Positions 57,339-64,000 of a stretch of DNA of 64,000 bases are shown here, piece after piece. Numbering within the stretch: the first letter of the stretch is position 1; each line of letters opens with the position of its first letter. Both the position numbers and the translations under genes were made by a program. Source of the DNA: Paralvinella palmiformis (Eukaryota; Annelida; Polychaeta; Terebellida; Alvinellidae); contig JAODUP010000021.1 of assembly GCA_025642065.1 (NCBI GenBank), forward strand, positions 296,501 to 360,500, written 5' to 3'. Under the pieces are notes generated by a model, which was not told the origin of the DNA, made no database searches, and saw only the letters and a list, made by a program, of their open reading frames with translations.

Positions 57339-58401
57339 ATGCCGATCTATCTGAATATTCGGACGACTATACAATTCGATCTGAATAGGATTAGTCAGAA
57401 GAAGAGCTTGTCACTCACACAACAGTCCTGGATTACCAATATGAGCCAAAGAAGAAAAAATTGTGATGGAAACAAGCAGAAAAAATTCACAGAGTTCTAG
57501 CAGTAGCAGACTTGTTCGTTGACACAACCGAGTTGGAAACACGGATTGGTTCGTTCAGTTATACACATCTATTATATTCTAAGCCTCTTTAAAATGGTTA
57601 ACAACAATAATTTGTTTATCTAGTATGTCATGATCATTCTTTATGTTGTAAATACTTAACAGAAAAGAACCATTTACCAGACAATAATAAGTTACCGTAA
57701 GTGGGGACTCGCAACTTGACAGCCCAGTTGCCATTGTACCAGTAGGCCTATAGTCTATAGATATTCCAACACCACAAATAATATGATGCAAATCATGCTT
57801 GTTTTGTATATGTAACGATGTAGCCATATTGTAGGTCTGTTCTCTAGTAGATCTAGTTATATTGGTCTCTTGATATTTTGTAGGTGTAAATGTTCAGAGT
57901 GTTTGGTGACGGGCACAGATATTGAAAGCTTCTGTTGTCAAGAGAGTGCCAGGATCATTGAAAAAAAAAATGGATGAGTACCCTCAGATGACCCTCACAT
58001 GCATGACACAACATCCGGTATTTGTGGCCAACTACCTGTATTTCAGGATGTTGCTTACTTGCAGTATCACCACCAGTATCAACATCAACTGGAGTTCCCA
58101 CAACATGAGTGAGTCAAACTCATTATACATTGCAATATCTTTAAAAAGAAACTTTATTAATCAAAATATCCCATAATACAGTACATGTTGCAAGAAATGT
58201 TCACATTAACATTTTATTGACAGTAACAGAGAAACGTAATTTTTTTTCAGAATTTACAGGCATACAGCTTATAGACAACTGGTCCGATGCTGCTGGGGTA
58301 TAGTTGGGCATGACAACCGGCTTCCATTGCCCTTGTGTGTCATCAACAAGACCAGGGAAATATTCCCTAGCCCAGACAGAAAATACACTCGATTTAAATG
58401 A
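57339..58401 (+). pseudogene. P2X7-type cytoplasmic tail (ballast) domain gene, three exons, broken
   Basis: Exon 1 57339..57548: DLSEYSDDYTIRSE, SEEEL, LDYQYEPKKKK, and in another frame RVGNTDW up to donor TTG|GTTCGT. Exon 2 57884..58108 starts CKCSECLVTGTDIESFCCQESARI, then DEYPQMTLTCMTQHPVFVANYL and DVAYLQYHHQYQHQLEFPQHE. Exon 3 58251..58401: IYRHTAYRQLVRCCWGIVGHDNRLPLPLCVINKTREIFPSP, stop. Phases at both introns match. 'CxC..C..ESxCCQE', 'CxTxHPxF', 'YRxTAYRQxVRxCWG' and 'RxPLPxCVxxxxREIFP' define the Zn/palmitoylated tail domain of P2X7 that also occurs alone in many marine invertebrate proteins. Lesions: two TAG and further TGA stops in exon 1, a run of ten A (57961..57970) shifting frame, and a second shift near 58040. 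No channel part is present. Confidence 0.72.
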
Positions 58402-59257
58402 CCAACATAGAAATCTACTATGTGATTTGTATCATAAATCTCAGAGTCATTAAAAATCATATTTTCCATATCGACCATTTGTTGTTTGTCATATTTAGTA
58501 CAATATTAAAAGTTTGACAGGTTTGTTTATTACTGCATGCTTTTTATTTTATTACAACAACAAAAATTGCACAACAAATCATAGCATTAGTGAATAGATT
58601 TTTTAATAGTGTAGAATAAAAACATAATGCAACATGATCTGCTGAGTGTCAACAATCTACTGGCTGAAGTGCCTAGTGTGTTGTGTTATTGCCTCATCTT
58701 TGTCTGGGTGGAGCTCTGTGATTGAATTTTGCAGACCAAAGGGACTGTCTTCATAAGATGTCACCAGTTGTCACATCAGCTATTGTGCATAGTCTGTAAG
58801 GGCTCTTCTAGAAATAATTGTATGGGGGTGGTGAAACTCTTTTTACCTTCCATAACCTTCAATTTATTTATTTTTCCTAGACCCACAGCTAATACACCCA
58901 ACCATCCATAAAATTTAGCTCGCACTAATATTCCCCATTAAATACGGCATCTGTATATGATATGCTCCTGTTTTATCAGGTAGTCTCATTTTGCATACCA
59001 TGTACAAAGTTAGTTATAATACATTTCTTTCAGATTAATACACTATGCAGGTTTGCTAATAAATATTTTTTATGTAAATGATCTGTTTGCTTGCAGGAAG
59101 TATGCATTTGTGATTATATTCATCCTAGATTGTGTTTTAGGTTTTGATTTGTTCTCCGGATAAATTATGATAGTACGCAGCATCCAAGTGGAATATACAA
59201 AATTTAAAAAAATACCCAATACAATTAATTACCAAATAAAAAACAACCATAGATAGA
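58402..59257. other. No recognisable gene
   Basis: AT-rich downstream flank of the P2X7-tail copy. The ORF at 58729..58911 shows no motif. Confidence 0.4.
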
Positions 59258-59409
59258 CAAGACCTGCTAAATATATACCGGTATACAGCAGCAGTCAAGA
59301 CCTGCTAAATATATACCAGTATACAGCAGCAGTCAAGACCTGCTAAATATATACCAGTATACAGCAGCGGTCAAGACCTGCTAAATATATACCAGTATAC
59401 AGCAGCAGT
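59258..59409. repeat. 38-bp minisatellite, four copies
   Basis: Four head-to-tail units starting CAAGACCTGCTAAATATATA and ending GCAGCAGT; only two or three substitutions among them. Each unit has a near-palindrome TATACCRGTATA. No unique spacers, so not a CRISPR array. Confidence 0.95.
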
Positions 59410-59739
59410 TTAAATCCGTGTGCATGGTTTGTAGATGTTGCTGATATCACAAAGTAACTCCTATCTATCCAATTTGTTTACAACATAATCATCCCACCAG
59501 ACATCGGGTCAATTCAATTTTGGAATTGATTATTTAAAAAAAATGGAATTGAGAAATTTGGAATTGAAATTTCCTACAAATAAATTTAATCCACAAACAC
59601 TCTTTTTAACATTTTTACAACGTTAACACTTACAAGTCGGGTCAAATATCTTTTATTATACTGACAATTGCATACAGAGAGCATCATGACAACAAAACAA
59701 GTAATAACATTCTCATTTGGAATAAAGTCAATACCCAAG

Positions 59740-60990
59740 TTTGTCTATTTCATTGTATGAAATGTCACTGTTAACCATATCATTAGTTTCTGTGGCATTT
59801 ATTTCATATTGATGTCTCCTTCGCATAACATCACTATAAAATTCTTCATCATAATGTAATCCCTCCTCTGGTGGATTGTAAAGAGAATTATAATAATCTT
59901 TTCATCTGTTCAATACAAAATCTGGATCTGTACTAAATCCATTCTTATCATGAACTTTCATTGGAATAGAAGTTTACTTTCTTGGTCCGAGTTTTTATAA
60001 TAGCATCCCAAATTTCTCAATATTGATTGCCTTATCTTGGTAATAATTACATTCATATTTGCGTAATGTTTTATCAAATTCTTGTCAAGTTACTTTAAAC
60101 TCCCCAAAATATATGTTTTTATTTATTAGGTTCTTTTTGGATTTAGTATATTCGTGTTTTATTTTTAGAGTTTTCCATAATTCAGTCAAATGATTGTTCC
60201 AATAACGCTTACTGAATTTCCATAGTTTTTTTGCTTTGTTCAGAATTTTCAGATACTTATCCATTTCAGAATACAAATTTTTACAAATATATTCATATAT
60301 TCCATCAATTTCTTGTTGTGATGTGGTTTTAACTAATCTCATTTCAACTATTTTACCAATGGATTCATTCCATGCATCAGATTTCATCAAATTAACTGGC
60401 ATGTTATCAAAACTGTATTTTTTACCAGATCTATTTGCTTGTTCCCTGTTTGGACGAACATCTTCAGAAACATAACTTTGGTTTCTCCAGCATTTACCTC
60501 AATAACAATAATGAATTATCAGGCCTTCTACATTTCGTAGAAAGTAAACCATGTAGTTTATACCCTGTCCACAATAGTTGTACATGTATGAACATTAAAC
60601 GATTTACAGTATTTCAATTGTTCATGTGGAACTATACAATAATCCACAAATGATTTTCCTCGTGGCGAAATACAAGTGAAAGTATTTAGATGGTCTTCAA
60701 ATTTACCATTTAACACACAGGTTTTCATATCCTTCAAAAAATCCAATAATTCTTTGCCAAGTTTGTTGCATTGTCTATCTAAAATTGAATGTTTCATCAG
60801 CATCATCAATACAATCATTAAAATCACCAATTCTTGAATTAAAGTCACCACGAAACATTGTGAGATCAACTGTTATATACATGTATAATAATGTGGTTAA
60901 ATGTGCATACAAGTTTGTGCAATCTCTACCCTGCCGTGTGTTTTCTGGTGGTAGGTAACACCCTACATGTGGTGTTACCAATATACTGGA
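59740..60990 (-). pseudogene. LINE endonuclease and linker to RT (minus)
   Basis: Minus order: VGCYLPPENTRQGRD and FRGDFNSRIGDFNDCID (metal-binding GDFN) at 60981..60790, then GKELLDFLKDMKTCVLNGKFED, FTCISPRGKSFVDYCIVP (60780..60600). A linker follows: DAWNESIGKIVEMRL and KKLWKFSKRYWNNHLTELWK (60402..60090). Then the region before the RT fingers, AINIEKFGMLL, SIPMKVHDKNGFSTDPDFVLNR and YNSLYNPPEE (60060..59860). Stops and shifts throughout, and the polymerase is absent. A non-LTR type common in lophotrochozoans, clade not assigned. Confidence 0.78.
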
Positions 60991-61530
60991 ACCAAAATGA
61001 TCCAGAATTTGGGTTCCTTATATATATATATATAATATATATATATATATCAAATAAGCACACCGACCATGGCACCCCAAGTGAGTGTTTAACCAATTAA
61101 ATGGTCTGGATACCGTGGGCTGTGCCCAGAACACTGTGGCACCAACACATAGTATACCTGCAATATATATAAAGATTTTGTTATTTAGGAATTAATTAAT
61201 TTTATCATCTCACCAGGAATGCCAATCTGGAGCAAAACCTTGCCCCTCCTCTCCTAAAACTGTGACTACTATAGCCTGTCCCCACATCTAACTATTTTAA
61301 TAACCGTTTGAGACCTTTTGTAAACTTACCATCTGTAAGTGGTTTAGTACCTAGCAGGGTTATGAAAGTAAAATATTAAAATTAGCAGATTTTAATGTTT
61401 TACGGGGCAATCAACAGTGTTTGCCCATCCACTAAGCTGACCTCTTAGTGGAGCAAGTTAACTAGCTGAGGGCCAATAGTCCATAACCCTTCAGCCATAG
61501 TATATCATACTCTATCAGTATATGGTTGAC
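60991..61530. other. No recognisable gene
   Basis: Short (TA)n runs at 61019..61052. Nothing coding. Confidence 0.4.
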
Positions 61531-61534
61531 ATAC

Positions 61535-61600
61535 GTTTTGCCCACGGCCATACATCCCTGGATATTTTGGCCACGGGCATATTCAGGATGGACATTTTGA
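61535..61600. mobile_element. Third copy of the GGCCAAAACGTCC terminal array
   Basis: CGTTTTGCCCACGGCCATACATCCCTGGATATTTTGGCCACGG-like order followed by ATTCAGGATGGACATTTTG, matching the ends seen at 240..340 and 38385..38480. Only the terminal array is visible. Confidence 0.5.
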
Positions 61601-61639
61601 CTAAACATCAGACTTTTCAAAGACATACTAACTCCATCA

Positions 61640-61780
61640 CTGTAACTGCAATCACCACTTCCAAAACTACATTGGCTACCTGTTAGACAGCATATCCATT
61701 TCAAGATTTTATTAATAACTTATAAATCTATTAGTGATATGGCACCAGAATACCTGGTTCCTACTTCCTATTTAAAAGAT
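61640..61780 (+). pseudogene. LINE C-terminal fragment, inverted partner
   Basis: Plus reading across frames: KLHWLPV, RQHIHFKILLITYKSISDMAPEYLV. It is a near-exact reverse complement of 62022..62118 on the neighbouring minus LINE, so the two form an inverted repeat of about 95 bp with a loop of about 260 bp. Confidence 0.8.
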
Positions 61781-61789
61781 AATTATTAT

Positions 61790-63000
61790 TTATCTGTAAA
61801 AGCAACCTTGAACAGATGTGATTTTGGAACAGATTAAAAAATTTCAAGAGACGACACATTTCTAATATCTGCCGGCAACCTATTCCACAAAGTGGGGGCT
61901 GCAACATTAAATGCATAATCACCATATGATTTGAGCCGAGACACAGGCACCTGCAATAGTATCTGACTAGATTACCTGAGTTTTGGGGATGACTTTCTAA
62001 TGGAAACCAGTTCACACAGGTATTCTGGTGCCATATCATTAATAGATTTATAAGTTATTAATAAAATCTTGAAATGGATATGCTGTCTAACGGGTAGCCA
62101 ATGTAGTTTTTGAAGAATTAGGGTGATGTGATCATATTTTCTAGTATTTGTTACTATGCGAGCTGCACTATTCTGAATTCATTGAAGGCGATTAATGTTA
62201 TAATCAGATATGCCTTATAACGGGTAGTTACAATAGTCTATACGAGATGTAACAAAGGCGTGGAGGACTACAGTTACGAGTGATTCTTGTGTCGAGAATG
62301 CTTTTAAACAGTGGATGTTCTTAACATGGTAGTAGGCAGCTCGGCATACTGATGTGACATATTCATACATGTTCATACATTGGTCTAAAATAGCCCCTAG
62401 AACTTTTAATGACCCATTAGGGGTAATTGAAAATGCACCCATCTGTAATGCTGGTGTCTTTAGGGATTTAACACAATGCGGTGATGCCAAATATAAAATA
62501 TTTGTTTTATTATCATTTAGTCTTAGAAAATTTTGAGTCATCCAAAGCCGAATATCAGCAATACAATGTTCTAAATTTTGTATGGAAATAAATTCATTTT
62601 TCATTTGTAGTCTTTTAGAAACATTTAGAAAAAGCTGGGAGAAGGCTGATGAGTCTGTAGTTTTTTAGTTGAGTAGGATCAGATGTTTAAAGTATCAGAA
62701 TTACCTCAACTATCTTCAGTTGATTAGGAACAACATCAGTAAGTAATGGTTTATCTATAATGTGGGTCAATGAATATTTAATGTCTTCAGTAGTTTCTTT
62801 GAATAGTTTAGAAGATGTGATTTCACTGACTTGATCTAGTTCTATAGTTTCTAAAAAATATACAGTTAATATGAGGTGTTTTCAAATACTCTGCGCTTAT
62901 GTTTTGTGGACATTTTCAGAGATAGTCTTACCAATTTTTGAAAAATGTTTTTCAAGCCATTTGTTATTTTAGTTTCTTTGGAAACATATTTCTTGTCTAT
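61790..63000 (-). mobile_element. CR1/L2-like LINE fragment with internal deletion (minus)
   Basis: From 62830 on minus: NYRLISLLPAFSKCF (RT fingers). Then directly, with the palm and YADD missing, ISIQNLEHCIADIRLWMTQNFLRLNDNKTNILYLAS, LKVLGAILDQCMNMYEYV, VTSRIDYCNYPL (62604..62215). After a stop: RLQ.IQNSAARIVTNTRKYDHITLILQKLHWLPVRQHI, DMAPEYLCELV, SYGDYAFNVAAPTLWNRLPADIRN and IFKSVPKSHLF (62200..61800). The C-terminal 'LHWLPV..RI.FKI' and 'PTLWNxLPxxIR' words mark the end of these polymerases. Confidence 0.85.
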
Positions 63001-63343
63001 TTTGAACGTCTGGAGCAAGTTTGTTCAGATTTCAACATAATTACAGCATTTTGTGATACCGTCAGACGAGGAGTAATATTTCTTGTCCGTGTGTAACAGT
63101 TGCTGTATAAAATATGACATGTATGTCAAGATATCAGACAGTGCATCTATATTTGGTATATCCAGTGTCAGAGTATGTTTGATTTATTTTTCTTATGTTT
63201 TGTATGTTACTAGCGTGTTGTGAGGAACAGAGCAATCAATTAGGCAGTGCACAATTTTCAGTTAGTATCTGCCATTTATAATACACCGAGCATAAAAAGA
63301 TGTTTTTAACGTTTGAATGCCATTATTGTTACATCATAGAGCG

Positions 63344-63388
<45 letters not shown>

Positions 63389-63397
63389 TGTGTGTGT

Positions 63398-63470
<73 letters not shown>

Positions 63471-64000
63471 GTGAAACAAATATTTTCATTTCTTATCTTA
63501 TTATCAATAAGTGGAATGTACAGACATTTTCCCTTTCCACTTTGTAATAGTTTTAGTTTAGAAGTTAAAACGGTTTGATATTTAATAAATATACAAGTTT
63601 CAAATGGTTTTCAGTTTTCCTTCCTATTCGTATTCTGCAGAAGATGGGTTTCTGATCATGGCGGACTCTGTTGCCAATAAAATGGTAGTGTATACACTAA
63701 TACAGTGAAATAAGCAGTAATTTGCCGACTTGTCCCTATTCTCAGCATATTCTATATTGACAGATCTAGAGAAATCCAGCAAAGCATTTAATTTTTTATA
63801 AAAACTACAAATTTACAGAACCCTTTGTTTAAAGAATGAACCAACTGATCTAAATGATGTTTTGTCTGTTTATTAAATTTGTTTCATCCACCAGTAGTTT
63901 ATTGAACAAAGCAATCCGTGGTGTTTTGTTTTGCAGAAAATAGGAATTAATGTTCAGTTTTTCTTTCCATAAGAGCTTCTACAAGAAGAAGACCATCACA
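63001..64000. other. No recognisable gene
   Basis: Compound (CT)n/(GT)n repeats at 63348..63470. The rest is AT-rich without coding similarity; any gene would have to continue beyond the window. Confidence 0.4.
63348..63470. repeat. Compound (CT)n(GT)n microsatellite
   Basis: Three CT blocks alternating with three GT blocks, an internal higher-order duplication of the (CT)n(GT)n pair. Confidence 0.95.

Noticed and set aside
57579..58478. Small ORFs 57579..57827 and 58269..58478 on minus
   Set aside because: Antisense to, or in the introns of, the P2X7-tail copy whose plus-strand exons carry the motifs.
59258..59409. Regular short repeats resembling a CRISPR array
   Set aside because: Units are directly adjacent without unique spacers, and the DNA is eukaryotic.

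Overview
This is a eukaryotic, AT-rich, intron-bearing stretch of animal chromosome. The gene content (mitochondrial TTC19, a TDRD5-type piRNA factor, a P2X7-tail-domain gene copy) and the repeat population (tRNA-derived SINEs, several non-LTR families, Ty3/gypsy pieces, a MULE, many short inverted-repeat elements) fit a marine invertebrate. A mollusc or other lophotrochozoan is my best guess, by inference only. Nothing bacterial, viral or organellar is seen.

Two genes look intact. TTC19 lies on the minus strand (6097..4586) in two coding exons whose splice phases agree and give 384 residues. A TDRD5-like gene lies on the plus strand (22070..39478). I could assemble 21 coding exons, every junction GT/AG and phase-compatible, giving 909 residues: four LOTUS (OST-HTH) domains, one extended Tudor domain and a C-terminal region I do not recognise. 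A third gene-like locus (57339..58401, plus) keeps three exons of a P2X7-type cytoplasmic tail domain but carries stops and frameshifts.

The rest is mostly mobile DNA. 1-2.6 kb: end of an inverted-repeat DNA element, a 14-bp minisatellite, a LINE 3' end and a short hAT-like element. 3.6-4.1 kb: broken MULE transposase. 6.9-7.4 kb: decayed copy of a multicopy invertebrate gene family. 10.5-13.9 kb: LINE pieces (minus) interrupted by a head-to-head gypsy remnant with a recognisable LTR. 16.35-17.05 kb: hairpin-type element. 18.9-20.7 kb: LINE reverse-transcriptase pieces around a tandem duplication. TDRD5 introns hold SINEs and two oppositely oriented copies of a TA-flanked inverted-repeat element. 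41.0-46.1 kb: an older LINE split by a younger RNase H-bearing LINE with a 10-bp target duplication. 46.1-47.7 kb: SINEs and a gypsy-associated repeat. 49.1-50.2 kb: LINE piece and an element whose ends are 15-bp tandem repeats. 50.3-57.0 kb: a gypsy pol on minus, most of it inside a 3.0-3.1 kb direct tandem duplication about 99 % identical by eye. 59.3-63.0 kb: a 38-bp minisatellite and two LINE fragments on minus.

How the pieces relate: TDRD5 acts in the germline piRNA pathway that silences transposons, and here its own introns are loaded with SINEs and MITE-like elements. TTC19 works in mitochondrial complex III. No operon-like arrangement is seen. Coordinates of intact genes are from reading splice signals by eye; transposon borders are approximate unless a target duplication is named.
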